From Aliidiomarina sp047920995 (GTDB lineage Bacteria; Pseudomonadota; Gammaproteobacteria; Enterobacterales; Alteromonadaceae), in contig NZ_JBLRWZ010000007.1 in NCBI RefSeq assembly GCF_047920995.1, positions 15,547 through 79,546 on the forward strand: a stretch of DNA of 64,000 bases. The letters are read 5' to 3'. The notes beneath the pieces were generated by a model, which saw only the letters and a program-made list of their open reading frames with translations, had not been told where the DNA came from and did not search any database. Below are positions 36,614-45,933 of the stretch, piece by piece. Made by a program: the position numbers and the translations under genes. Position 1 is the first letter of the stretch. Every line of letters begins with the position of its first letter.

Positions 36614-39600
36614 TTAAGCATCGGCTAATGCCAATGCTTCTTCAACATCTACCGCCACTAAGCGCGAAACACCTGGCTCTTGCATGGTTACACCGGCAAG
36701 GTGGGTAGCCATTTCCATCGCAATTTTATTGTGGCTTATATAAATAAACTGCACTGATTCTGACATTTCTTGCACCAAACGGCAAAACCGGCCTACGTTC
36801 ACATCATCTAATGGTGCATCTACCTCATCCAGCAAACAGAATGGGGCGGGATTTAATCTAAATATGGCAAATACTAACGCCAATGCTGTTAATGCCTTCT
36901 CGCCACCCGAAAGCAGGTGAATGGTACTATTTTTCTTACCCGGAGGGCGCGCCATAATAGTAACACCGGTTTCCAACAAATCATCGCCTGTTAGATCTAA
37001 ATATGCTTGGCCACCACCAAAAACTTTCGGGAATAGCCGCTGCAAATCTAAATTCACTTGATCATAAGTAGCCTTAAAGCGTTGGCGGGTTTCCCGATCA
37101 ATCTTCTTAATCGCATCTTCAAGGGTAGCTAAGGATGCTAGCAAATCTTCATGCTGGGCATCTAAATACGCTTTCCGTTCGGCTTGCACCTCTACTTCTT
37201 CAAGTGCAGCTAAGTTAATTGCCCCCAGTTGCTGAACTTTGCGGCTGGTATCGTCTAGCCGCTGTTGCCAACGCTTTTCTTCCGCTTCTTCTGGCATGCT
37301 GGCCAATACTGATTTTAGCGATACGTTCATTTCCTGCAACGCATCCAGTAAGGCGTGCCCACGTTCACGCGCTGCAGCCAACTCCATTTTTTCCGCCTGC
37401 ACGCGCTCTTGCTGACGAGCAATTTGCTCCAAAACCGCACCTTGGCCTTGATTCAGAATAGCTAACTGTTCAGAAACACCCGCTAATTGCTCGCGCAGAT
37501 CGGTAAGTACCACCTCAACCTCTTCACGGATCATTAGCTGTTGCGCTAAGGTTTCTTCTAAATCACCGGTATCGGAATCTTCGTCATCAATTGCTAATTC
37601 ATTCAGCCGTTGCGTTAGGTTTTGCTGCTGCAACTGATTGCGTTCCTGCACTTGTTGCAAGTGCTGCAGCCTGCTTTGCAATTGTGATAACTGCAATTGT
37701 GCTTCATGCACACGCTGCTGGCATGCTTGCAGCTCACGTTGTGATTGTTGCCGCGCTGCCGCGAACTGCTCGCCGGCTTGCTGCTGTTGTTCCTGTAGTG
37801 GTGTAAATTCCGCTTTTTGCTCGCGCGCATCTGCTAATTGCTCAGCAACTAACAACAAACGTTCCTCTTGCTGTTCTAGCTGTTCATTTAATTCCAGCTG
37901 CTCTGCAGATAACTTTTCCAAGCGCGTATTGCGTTGCTGTAATTCCCGTTGCTGCGCTTCACTGCGTTCTTGTTGCCGAACCAGCTGTTCACCAGCGGCT
38001 GTAGTGGTTTCACGCTGGTTTACAATGCGCTGTTCTTGCTCTGCAATAGCTGCTACCACACTCTGCAGCTCTTGCTGCTGCGCCGCTACCGCCGCTTGTG
38101 CAGCCTGCTCCAACACCTGTAATTCTTGCAATTGCTGCTGCCAAGCCAGTTCCGAATCTTCTGCTGCTATCGCTTGCAGCTGCCAGCCTCGGCCAACTAC
38201 GCCACCATTTGCAACCGCAACGGCAAAAACATGCGCATGTTCATGCAACCATTGTTCCGCCTCAGCGTGCTCATCAGCTAACAAAATCTGCTCGAGCAAG
38301 GGCAACTTGGTTAATCCAGGCCCCTGCGCTTCTGCTCCACTTACCTGCTGGGTAGCGCTTTGCTGTGCCGCTAAACTGTTTGCTAATGGCGCCGCCTGCT
38401 CATTACCTGCCAGGGCACGTAAAGTAAGGCCAGCAACATCCGTTGGCAGTGCTAATATTGATGCTGCCTCGTCGTTTTGCGCTCGATCTAGCACCGGTAA
38501 ATGCAGCCATGGCAGCAATACCGCCTCTACTGCTGAACGCCATTGTTCTGGAACGTGCAATAGCTCCCGTAAGGTGCCAACAACACTACCCAATTCACTT
38601 AGCTCTTGTTCGCTCTCCGCGGTAGTGCTTGTACTACTGCGGCTCGCTAATAATTGTTCTAGGGCTGCGATACGGCCACTATGCTGTTGCACCTGCTGCT
38701 GGCTGCTGGCCAACGCAGTATTACCTGCTTGCTGTTGCTCAATAAGTTGCCGATGTTCCGCCTCTAGTGCGCTCAAACACTGCTGTTGCTCTTGCAAATC
38801 GTTAGCCGCTTGTTGCACCAACTGCTGTAGTGCCTCAATACTGCTGTTATCCGCGGTTGGCAAATCAGCCAGTTCGGCACGTACTGCTTGCAAACGAGCC
38901 TGTAACCGCTGCAACAAATCATGAATAGCCCGCTCATCCGCTTCCGCGATGGAAATCTTTTGTTGTTGTTCGTTCACTTGCTCACGAATACGCTGGCTCT
39001 GCTCTTGCCACTCATGATACGCATGCTCTGCGTCATCTCGAGCCACTTCCGCCATAGCCTGCTGCTCACGGGCAAGCTCATGCGCATCTTGCAGTTCTTC
39101 TTGTTGCGCCAGTAGCTCTGCGTGTTCAAGTTGATCGCTGTTGGCTTGTTCCTGCAGTTGGCCTATTTGTGCGCTAAGTTCATCGTGCTGGCGTTGCCGC
39201 TGCTGCTGCAACTGCCGCGTGTGCTGAATTTGTTGTTCCAGTTTGGTGATTTCGGTATTCACTCGGTAAAACTGTTGTTGCTCGTTATCAACCCGTTGCT
39301 TAAGTTCTGCTTCTTGCTCACGAAGTTCGGTTTGGCCACGCTCACTACCGCGCTGTTCAGCTATCCATTTTTGTAACTCAGCTTCTTCAGTTTGTACTTT
39401 TAATTCCAGCCGATCGCATTGCTGCTGATACTGGTTCCAACGCAACGCTTGTAACTGAGCGCGCAACTCCCGCTCTTCAGCTTTAAGTGTTTGATAACGC
39501 TTTGCGGCGGCGGCTTGGCGTTGCAATTTCGCTAATTGGGTGCCTAGCTCTTCACGTACATCGGTAAGCCGATCTAAATTATCGCGCGTGCGATTCATGC

Positions 39601-40147
39601 GGCTTTCAGTTTCCTTGCGCCGCTCTTTATAACGGGAAATACCCGCCGCTTCTTCAATAAATACCCGTAATTCTTGTGGCCGCGATTCAATCAGCCGAGA
39701 AATCATACCTTGCTCAATAATTGCGTAGCTGCGCGGCCCTAAGCCGGTACCCAAAAACAAATCGGTAATATCTCTACGCCGGCATTTGCTGCCATTTAGC
39801 ATATAAATCGATTGCCCATCACGCGTAACAATGCGCTTTACGGAAATTTCATTGAAGCTGGCAAATTCGCCTTGCACTCGTCCCGATGTATTATCAAACA
39901 CGAGTTCAACGCTGGCTTGCGAAACCGGTTTGCGCGCTTGGGAACCATTAAAAATAACATCCGTCATGGCATCGCCACGCAAGTTTTTTGCGGAACTTTC
40001 ACCTAACACCCAGCGCACTGCATCAATTACATTCGATTTTCCACAGCCATTCGGCCCCACGATGCAGGTCATCTGCTCAGGGAAAGCGATTTTCGTTGGA
40101 TCTACAAATGATTTAAAGCCTGCTAGCTTTATGTGTTTTAATCGCAT
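36614..40147 (-). CDS. smc: Chromosome segregation protein SMC
   Basis: This is the structural-maintenance ATPase that compacts and separates chromosomes. The 1177-residue protein has the Walker A motif GPNGCGKS (31-38) near the N-terminus, two long coiled coils around a central hinge, the ABC signature LSGGEKALTALA and Walker B FCLLDEVDAPLDD near the C-terminus. The coiled coil is unusually rich in Gln and Ala. Most gammaproteobacteria of the enteric branch use MukB instead; an SMC gene fits an Alteromonadales or pseudomonad-like lineage. No scpA or scpB is in the window. smc-zipA-ligA reads as one unit. Confidence 0.97.
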   Translation of the reverse strand: MRLKHIKLAGFKSFVDPTKIAFPEQMTCIVGPNGCGKSNVIDAVRWVLGESSAKNLRGDAMTDVIFNGSQARKPVSQASVELVFDNTSGRVQGEFASFNEISVKRIVTRDGQSIYMLNGSKCRRRDITDLFLGTGLGPRSYAIIEQGMISRLIESRPQELRVFIEEAAGISRYKERRKETESRMNRTRDNLDRLTDVREELGTQLAKLQRQAAAAKRYQTLKAEERELRAQLQALRWNQYQQQCDRLELKVQTEEAELQKWIAEQRGSERGQTELREQEAELKQRVDNEQQQFYRVNTEITKLEQQIQHTRQLQQQRQRQHDELSAQIGQLQEQANSDQLEHAELLAQQEELQDAHELAREQQAMAEVARDDAEHAYHEWQEQSQRIREQVNEQQQKISIAEADERAIHDLLQRLQARLQAVRAELADLPTADNSSIEALQQLVQQAANDLQEQQQCLSALEAEHRQLIEQQQAGNTALASSQQQVQQHSGRIAALEQLLASRSSTSTTAESEQELSELGSVVGTLRELLHVPEQWRSAVEAVLLPWLHLPVLDRAQNDEAASILALPTDVAGLTLRALAGNEQAAPLANSLAAQQSATQQVSGAEAQGPGLTKLPLLEQILLADEHAEAEQWLHEHAHVFAVAVANGGVVGRGWQLQAIAAEDSELAWQQQLQELQVLEQAAQAAVAAQQQELQSVVAAIAEQEQRIVNQRETTTAAGEQLVRQQERSEAQQRELQQRNTRLEKLSAEQLELNEQLEQQEERLLLVAEQLADAREQKAEFTPLQEQQQQAGEQFAAARQQSQRELQACQQRVHEAQLQLSQLQSRLQHLQQVQERNQLQQQNLTQRLNELAIDDEDSDTGDLEETLAQQLMIREEVEVVLTDLREQLAGVSEQLAILNQGQGAVLEQIARQQERVQAEKMELAAARERGHALLDALQEMNVSLKSVLASMPEEAEEKRWQQRLDDTSRKVQQLGAINLAALEEVEVQAERKAYLDAQHEDLLASLATLEDAIKKIDRETRQRFKATYDQVNLDLQRLFPKVFGGGQAYLDLTGDDLLETGVTIMARPPGKKNSTIHLLSGGEKALTALALVFAIFRLNPAPFCLLDEVDAPLDDVNVGRFCRLVQEMSESVQFIYISHNKIAMEMATHLAGVTMQEPGVSRLVAVDVEEALALADA

Positions 40148-40258
40148 CGGCTCGTTTTGGGCTAGTTATTATTCTGCCACTCTCGTTATTGTTGTGCACG
40201 ATTCATGATGTTCATTGCTAAATTGCTTACCTAGCGTAATGGGTATCAAAGCATTCTT

Positions 40259-40308
40259 GCCTATTAAGCAATACCTGTTAAACAATACCTATTAAACAAT
40301 ACCTATTA
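40259..40308. repeat. 14-bp tandem repeat, about 3.5 copies
   Basis: The unit AACAATACCTATTA is present twice exactly (40281-40294, 40295-40308), once with two changes (40267-40280) and once as a partial copy (40259-40266). It lies in the AT-rich gap between smc and the small beta-barrel gene. Such a short array could vary in copy number. Confidence 0.85.
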
Positions 40309-40379
40309 AACTATCAAATCAGTGTAATGGCTAGCGCACGAATCAACAATATCTGATCCAAATCCTTACAGAAATTATA

Positions 40380-40407
40380 TTGATGATTATTAAAATACCC
40401 GTATGAT
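40380..40407 (+). promoter_or_regulatory. Predicted sigma-70 promoter of the small barrel gene
   Basis: TTGATG (40380-40385) and TATGAT (40402-40407) are 16 bases apart. Transcription would begin near 40414, leaving a leader of about 22 bases with AAAGG seven bases before the start codon at 40436. Confidence 0.6.
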
Positions 40408-40435
40408 CTGGTCAGATGTCCATTAAAGGTGTTAT

Positions 40436-40969
40436 ATGTCGTTTATTCGCAGTGCACTAGTTATTGCTCCCGCATATTTTTTCTCTAGCGCGGCTGCGCA
40501 CGCAGCGCCGAGCGAAGAGTTCTATTTTCAAGTGCAAACCTCATTATGGACCACCCATTTCAACCCCAAGCCTGAACATAATAATAACCAAAACCTGATT
40601 GGTTTTGAGCTGTATGGCGAGCGTTTACCGAAAAGTAACTATCAGCGATATAACGATAGCTTCGATTACGCGCGGCCTCTGCTAGGGGCTGCTTGGTTCC
40701 GTAACTCATTTGGCCAAAAAACCATTTATGCCTACGGTGGTATTCGCCAAAACCTCGTGCGCTATGGTGAGTTGCAAACATACGGCAAAATTACCGCTGG
40801 CTTTATTCACGGGTATCGAGGCGAGTATCAGCATAAAATCCCTTTTAACCAGCTCGGTATCGCACCAGCAGTGGTGCCCATGTTAGGTGCGCAGTATCGG
40901 CGCGGCTTTGCGGAAATAACCCTATTTGGCGTATCCGGTGTAATGCTCACCGTAGGGGTAAATTTCTAG
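40436..40969 (+). CDS. Small outer-membrane beta-barrel protein, PagP-like layout
   Basis: The 177-residue protein has a signal peptide (cleavage near AHAAPSEE), beta-strand-rich sequence and a C-terminal Phe, so it is probably an outer-membrane barrel. Proteins with the TSLWTTHFNPKPEHNNNQNLIG block and a later HGYRGEYQHKIPFNQLGIAP block occur, as I recall, in marine gammaproteobacteria and pseudomonads under vague names. The size and the arrangement of strands resemble the lipid A palmitoyltransferase PagP, but I cannot confirm its catalytic residues, so no enzyme activity is claimed. It has its own promoter upstream. Confidence 0.7.
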   Translation: MSFIRSALVIAPAYFFSSAAAHAAPSEEFYFQVQTSLWTTHFNPKPEHNNNQNLIGFELYGERLPKSNYQRYNDSFDYARPLLGAAWFRNSFGQKTIYAYGGIRQNLVRYGELQTYGKITAGFIHGYRGEYQHKIPFNQLGIAPAVVPMLGAQYRRGFAEITLFGVSGVMLTVGVNF

Positions 40970-41113
40970 CAATCAATGCGTGTGCGCAATCGCGTAACTC
41001 TCTCCGCAGCACTGCCTAAACTAGCAATTTTCAAGCATACTCTTGATTCATATTGCGCCGATCCCTAGGCCAATTCTGTATACTGATGTTTTTATACTAC
41101 ACGGAGGTAGTTT

Positions 41114-41587
41114 ATGAACTATACGCTTCTTAAAAGCGCTGCGAGCCCATACCCAGAAAAAGTAAAGCAACCCTTGCAGGGGTACCAACGCAGCCAGCAC
41201 ATTGAACATGTTGGTTTCGTGATGGTTTTGCCGGAGCAAAATAAAGTGTATTGGAATCAGATTACGGCAAAATTGCATAACGAGTGCTGTACCCAAAACC
41301 TAATGTTCGATATCAAGCAGTTCTTACAATGGTATCAACCAGAGCAACGCGAACTATTATCGCAATCATTATTTGTTGAACAGCAGGCATTTCAGCTAGA
41401 TGTAACCATTGCCCATAATCGCCATCATTTACGTTATTGCTTATTACCGCTCGCAGAGTTTCTGCAGGGTAAAGCTGCACTGCCGCATCGTGAGAATATT
41501 TGGGTGGGGTTTGTGCGTTGTGTAGGTAGGCAGCCTCGAGCTACTCGCCTCAGTAAATTGCTGCAGGAAGCGGTGAGCAGTGCTTAA
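41114..41587 (+). CDS. Orphan small protein, possibly a single PAS-like domain
   Basis: The 157-residue soluble protein has no signal peptide or membrane segment. A GGAGG element stands 8 bases before the ATG, so it is probably well translated. The stretch from HVGFVMVLPEQNKVYW through FDIKQFLQWYQPEQRELLSQSL to FQLDVTIAHNRHHLRY has the spacing of a PAS_3-type domain: a strand, a short helix, a Pro-Glu-x-Arg helix, then two strands. This is my reading of the pattern and not a proven match. No output domain is attached. Its stop shares TTAA with that of the convergent rmuC. Confidence 0.6.
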   Translation: MNYTLLKSAASPYPEKVKQPLQGYQRSQHIEHVGFVMVLPEQNKVYWNQITAKLHNECCTQNLMFDIKQFLQWYQPEQRELLSQSLFVEQQAFQLDVTIAHNRHHLRYCLLPLAEFLQGKAALPHRENIWVGFVRCVGRQPRATRLSKLLQEAVSSA

Positions 41588-42795
41588 ACCGAGGTTTTGC
41601 AGTTGTTATCATTATCTCGGGTAGTGTTATGCTCATCGTCATTGTCGTTCACTTCATCATTTAATAATTCGCGAGCAATACGTTTGCTAGGTTGCACGCC
41701 AAGCTCGCGAAACTTCTCTACCCTACTCACCAAACTACCGCGGCCAGAACTGAGCTTATTCATAGCGGCACTTAAGTGCTTATTGCTGCTTTCAATTGCG
41801 CCGCCCACTTTATCGAGATCTTCAACGAAACCAACAAACTTATCGTATAAACGTGCTGCATCACGGGCAATTTTTTGCGCGTTTTCATTCTGCTGCTCAT
41901 ACTGCCAAATATTATTCACTGTACGCAGAGCCACCAGTAAATTAGTAGGGCTTACCAGCATAATATGCTGGTCGAGCGCCTGTTTAATAAGGCTTGGATC
42001 GCGATCTACAGCGAGCAGAAAGGCAGGTTCAATGGGTACAAATAGCAACACGTAATCTAAGGTACGAACCCCTTCAAGCTGTTGATAGCTCTTTTTGCCG
42101 AGATCACGAATATGATTCCGTAACGAAGTTACATGCTCACTTAGCGCTTGCTCACGCAGCATATCGGTATCCGCATTAAAGTAACGCTCGTAAGCCGATA
42201 GGGATACTTTCGAATCGATAATTACATCTTTATCTTGTGGCAAATGCACAATCACATCGGGCCGATAGCGCTTACCATCATCATTACGATGTTGGCTTTG
42301 CGTACTGTACTCATACCCTTCGCGCAAACCTGATTGCTGCAGAATTCGTTCCATTACCACTTCGCCCCAGGCGCCCTGTTGCCGGGTATCGCCTTTTAAT
42401 GCACGAGTAAGCGCTTCTGCTTCCGCCGACATTTGTTGATTCAGTTGGCGTAAGCTAAGAATTTCTTGCTGCAAACTACTACGCTGTTTGGTTTCATCAC
42501 TAAATTGCTGAGCAATTTGCTGGCGAAAGCCCTCTAGCTGCTTATTTAGCGGATTTAACGTGCTCGCCAGCGAACGCTCTTGGCGCTGCTCAAGTGCAGA
42601 GGTTTTCTGCTCAAAAATACGGTTGGCCAAGTTCTCGAACTCAGTTTGCAAACGCGCTTCACTGCGCTGCAAGAGCTGCAACTTTTCGTCCATAAAGTGT
42701 TGCTCACGACGGGCGGCACTGCGCATTATCAAAAAGGTAATCAAGCAACCTAACGCAATACCCGCCACCGTACCGATGGCCAACCATTCAATCAT
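41584..42795 (-). CDS. rmuC: DNA recombination protein RmuC
   Basis: RmuC is thought to limit recombination at inverted repeats. The 403-residue protein has an N-terminal membrane helix (WLAIGTVAGIALGCLITFLIM), a Gln/Glu-rich coiled coil to about residue 125, and the conserved nuclease-like core with GAWGEVVMERIL, RPDVIVHLP and IIDSKVSLSAYERY. The start codon directly follows the fumarase stop (TAA then ATG, no gap), so translation is likely coupled. The C-terminal tail is rich in Asn and Asp. Confidence 0.93.
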   Translation of the reverse strand: MIEWLAIGTVAGIALGCLITFLIMRSAARREQHFMDEKLQLLQRSEARLQTEFENLANRIFEQKTSALEQRQERSLASTLNPLNKQLEGFRQQIAQQFSDETKQRSSLQQEILSLRQLNQQMSAEAEALTRALKGDTRQQGAWGEVVMERILQQSGLREGYEYSTQSQHRNDDGKRYRPDVIVHLPQDKDVIIDSKVSLSAYERYFNADTDMLREQALSEHVTSLRNHIRDLGKKSYQQLEGVRTLDYVLLFVPIEPAFLLAVDRDPSLIKQALDQHIMLVSPTNLLVALRTVNNIWQYEQQNENAQKIARDAARLYDKFVGFVEDLDKVGGAIESSNKHLSAAMNKLSSGRGSLVSRVEKFRELGVQPSKRIARELLNDEVNDNDDEHNTTRDNDNNCKTSV

Positions 42796-44307
42796 TTAAG
42801 CATCCATTTCCGCTATTTTAACTTGCCATATTGCTGGGCCCGATTCATGGGCATTGTTACCATTGCTATCTACCGCTACGGTAACCGGCATATCTTCTAC
42901 TTCAAACTCGTAAATAGCTTCCATACCTAAATCGGCAAAAGCCACTACTTCCGCTTTTTTAATTGCTTTCGCCACTAAATATGCAGCGCCGCCAACAGCC
43001 ATCAAATACACCGCTTTATGCTCGGCAATACTGGCTACCGTTGCTTGCCCACGTTCAGCCTTACCAATCATGCCGATGATGCCTGATTTTTCCAGCATTA
43101 AATCGGTAAATTTATCCATGCGGGTTGCTGTAGTTGGGCCTGCTGGGCCTACTACTTCATCACCTACCGGATCAACTGGGCCTACGTAGTAAATGAACTT
43201 GTTACTGAAATCTACTGGCAACGGCTCGCCGTTATCAAGCATGTCTTTAATCCGCTTATGAGCTGCATCGCGGCCAGTAAGCAATTTTCCGCTCAATAAT
43301 ACTGTTTCACCCATCTTCCACTCCCGCACATCTGCTGCGGTAAGGGTATCAAGGTTCACTCGGCGCGCGTTATCCCCTACTTCGAAGGTAATATCAGGCC
43401 AATCTTCCAGTTTTGGTGGCTGCAGTTCTGCTGGGCCGCTGCCATCTAGGTGGAAGTGAACATGGCGCGTTGCTGCGCAATTCGGGATCATGGTTACCGG
43501 TTTTGAGGCCGCATGGGTAGGCAAAGATTTAATCTTCACATCTACTACTGTAGTTAAGCCACCCAAACCTTGCGCGCCGATCCCTAATTTATTTACCCGA
43601 TCGTAAATCTCTAGGCGCAGCTCTTCTTCCGCCGTTTCTGGGCCACGTGCAATCAGCTCATGAATATCCACAGGGTCCATCAATGCTTCTTTCGCGAGTA
43701 CCGCTGATTTCTCCGCAGTGCCGCCAATACCAATACCCAGCATTCCCGGTGGGCACCAGCCAGCGCCCATTTTCGGCAATATTTCTACTACCCAATCGGC
43801 AATCGAATCACTGGGGTTTAGCATAACCATCTTGGTTTTGTTCTCAGAGCCGCCGCCTTTTGCAGCAATCGCCACTTCAATTTCGGCACCGGGAACCATA
43901 TCGATGTACACCACAGCTGGCGTGTTATCTTTGGTGTTTTTACGGGCGCCAGCAGGATCGGCAACAATGGATGCACGCAGCGGGTTATCTGGGTTTAGAT
44001 AGGCGCGGCGAGTACCTTCATCTACCATTTCTTGAATGGTCATATTGGTTTTATCCCACTGCACATCCATGCCCACTTTTACGAAGCAGGTAACGATACC
44101 GGTATCTTGGCAAAGTGGCCGATGCCCTTGTGCCGACATCCGTGAATTTACCAACATTTGCGCAATTGCGTTTTTGGCCGCTTCGCTTTGCTCTTTTTCA
44201 TGCGCTTCTGCTAACGCATTCACAAAATCTAGTGGGTGATAATAGGAAATAAACTGAAGTGCATCTTCAATGCTATCAATAAAATCTTGCTGTCGAATTG
44301 TCGCCAT
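42796..44307 (-). CDS. fumA: Class I (iron-sulfur) fumarate hydratase
   Basis: This enzyme interconverts fumarate and malate in the TCA cycle. The 503-residue protein is of the oxygen-sensitive 4Fe-4S class, unrelated to FumC. The three expected cluster cysteines appear as Cys66 (RPLCQDTGI), Cys185 (GWCPPGML) and Cys277 (IPNCAATRHVHF). The C-terminal part has GKLLTGRDAAHKR and YYVGPVDPVGDEVVGPAGPTTATRMD. The ATG at 44307 is chosen because GAGG lies 6 bases upstream; the frame runs four codons further. It is divergent from pabB and is followed by rmuC with no gap. Confidence 0.95.
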   Translation of the reverse strand: MATIRQQDFIDSIEDALQFISYYHPLDFVNALAEAHEKEQSEAAKNAIAQMLVNSRMSAQGHRPLCQDTGIVTCFVKVGMDVQWDKTNMTIQEMVDEGTRRAYLNPDNPLRASIVADPAGARKNTKDNTPAVVYIDMVPGAEIEVAIAAKGGGSENKTKMVMLNPSDSIADWVVEILPKMGAGWCPPGMLGIGIGGTAEKSAVLAKEALMDPVDIHELIARGPETAEEELRLEIYDRVNKLGIGAQGLGGLTTVVDVKIKSLPTHAASKPVTMIPNCAATRHVHFHLDGSGPAELQPPKLEDWPDITFEVGDNARRVNLDTLTAADVREWKMGETVLLSGKLLTGRDAAHKRIKDMLDNGEPLPVDFSNKFIYYVGPVDPVGDEVVGPAGPTTATRMDKFTDLMLEKSGIIGMIGKAERGQATVASIAEHKAVYLMAVGGAAYLVAKAIKKAEVVAFADLGMEAIYEFEVEDMPVTVAVDSNGNNAHESGPAIWQVKIAEMDA

Positions 44308-44418
44308 GCCGAACCTCATTCAGGCTATTGAATACTGTGCTGAAAATTGCTGGATATGATACTCTGTTATGCCACTCACCGCCACTGTATGCGGGTTTTG
44401 TAGATAGGAGATTTTTCG

Positions 44419-45927
44419 GTGAATGTTCCGCCTAGTGCATCTGTATTGGCACAGTTTGGTTTTTCCGCCAGCCACTTGGCGGCGCCAACCCTGCAGTTTT
44501 CTGAACTTGATTATCAGCAATTTCAAGATGCGCCGGCAGTGTTTGCCGAATTTGCTGATGAACCTTGGGCCATGTTGCTCGATTCTGCACAGGCGCAGCA
44601 TCCGAACAGCCGCTACGATATTTTAGTGCGCAAGCCACATGCCACTATTCGGGTAGAGCATTGCCATAGCTACATTGAATTTCACCACGCCAATGATGGC
44701 GCTACGAATCATACCCTCGAGATTGCCACCACAGCGTTAAACCCGCTGCAATTATTAAATTTGTGGATGCCCACATTAACGCCCACAAAAATACCTGCCC
44801 AGTTCAATGATTTACCTTTTGTTGGCGGCTTTGTCGGCTTATTTGGCTATGATCTCGGGCGCACGCTAGAGCAACTGCCAAGTTCTGCGCTTGCCGATAT
44901 TCATATCGCCGATTTAGCCGTGGGTTTATATTTTCACGCCCTCATTATTGATCATCAAGAACAGCGGGCGGTGGCCATTCATCCCGCCGGTGAGCCCCTA
45001 GCTTTTACTAAGGCAGCAGCACAGGCGCCAAAAGTAACCAACTTCCAACTTACCAGTGCTTGGCAGAGCAGCATGAGCGCCCAGCAGTACCAGCAAGGCA
45101 TTGCCAAAGTACACGAATACTTACGAGCCGGCGATTGCTACCAAATAAACTTAGCCCAGCGTTTCAGTGCCACTTATACCGGCTCGCCGTGGCATGCTTA
45201 TCAAGCGTTACGCAGCGCCAACCAAGCGCCATTTTCAGCGTTTTTGCAGATCCCCAATGGCAGTATTTTAAGTGTATCACCAGAGCGTTTCTTACAAACC
45301 ACCAGCACAGGGCAAGTAAGTACGCGGCCAATTAAAGGCACACGGCCACGGCGGCAAAACGCTGCCGAAGATCAGGTGCAAATAGAGCAGCTACAAAGCT
45401 CAGCCAAAGATCAGGCAGAAAATTTAATGATCGTGGATTTATTGCGCAACGATATCAGCCGTGTGTGTGCCGCTGGCAGTGTAAGTGTTCCAGAGCTATT
45501 TAAAATTGAAAGTTTCCACGCCGTACATCATTTGGTAAGTACCGTTATCGGCCAACTTGCGCCTAACGAAACACCGTTTTCATTGCTAGCTGCCGCATTT
45601 CCTGGTGGTTCTATTACCGGGGCACCGAAAATTCGCGCCATGGAAATTATTGAAGAATTAGAGCCCCATCGCCGTTCTGCCTATTGCGGCGCCATTGGCT
45701 ATTTCAGCTGCCATGGCCGTAGTGATACCAGCATTACCATTCGCACCTTAGTATGCAGTGAGCAACGTATTCATTGTTGGGCGGGCGGCGGTATTGTGAT
45801 TGATTCCGAAGCGGCTGCCGAATATCAAGAAACCTTTGATAAAGTGGCGCGCATTTTACCTGTATTAACGGCACTAAATATGCCGGCAGAGCAGCCTGCT
45901 AACGATAGCATGCAACAACGGGTTTAA
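44419..45927 (+). CDS. pabB: Aminodeoxychorismate synthase component I, GTG start
   Basis: PabB, with the PabA glutaminase, makes 4-amino-4-deoxychorismate for folate synthesis. The 502-residue protein is of the chorismate-binding family: GGFVGLFGYDLGR in the N-terminal half, RPIKGTRPRR with the Lys typical of PabB, LLRNDISRVC, and FPGGSITGAPKIRAMEIIEELEPHRR. The start is GTG at 44419, with AGGAG 8 bases upstream; no ATG is better placed. The order pabB-nudL-sdaA is the same as in E. coli. pabA is not in the window. Confidence 0.93.
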   Translation: MNVPPSASVLAQFGFSASHLAAPTLQFSELDYQQFQDAPAVFAEFADEPWAMLLDSAQAQHPNSRYDILVRKPHATIRVEHCHSYIEFHHANDGATNHTLEIATTALNPLQLLNLWMPTLTPTKIPAQFNDLPFVGGFVGLFGYDLGRTLEQLPSSALADIHIADLAVGLYFHALIIDHQEQRAVAIHPAGEPLAFTKAAAQAPKVTNFQLTSAWQSSMSAQQYQQGIAKVHEYLRAGDCYQINLAQRFSATYTGSPWHAYQALRSANQAPFSAFLQIPNGSILSVSPERFLQTTSTGQVSTRPIKGTRPRRQNAAEDQVQIEQLQSSAKDQAENLMIVDLLRNDISRVCAAGSVSVPELFKIESFHAVHHLVSTVIGQLAPNETPFSLLAAAFPGGSITGAPKIRAMEIIEELEPHRRSAYCGAIGYFSCHGRSDTSITIRTLVCSEQRIHCWAGGGIVIDSEAAAEYQETFDKVARILPVLTALNMPAEQPANDSMQQRV

Positions 45928-45933
45928 CGCGCC

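Noticed and set aside
37638..38924. A 428-codon open frame opposite smc, very rich in Cys and Ser
   Set aside because: It is the complement of Gln/Ala/Leu-rich coiled-coil codons in smc. The composition has no protein-like domains and no ribosome site supports it.
37600..39500. CTG/TTG-rich tracts in smc as microsatellites
   Set aside because: They encode the Gln-rich coiled coil with mixed codons and no regular repeat unit.
40436..40969. Firm assignment of the small barrel as PagP
   Set aside because: The overall layout is similar, but I could not identify the PagP catalytic residues with confidence.
44423..44626. Short ATG frame at the start of pabB
   Set aside because: It is out of frame with the conserved pabB coding sequence; the GTG at 44419 has the ribosome site and the right frame.
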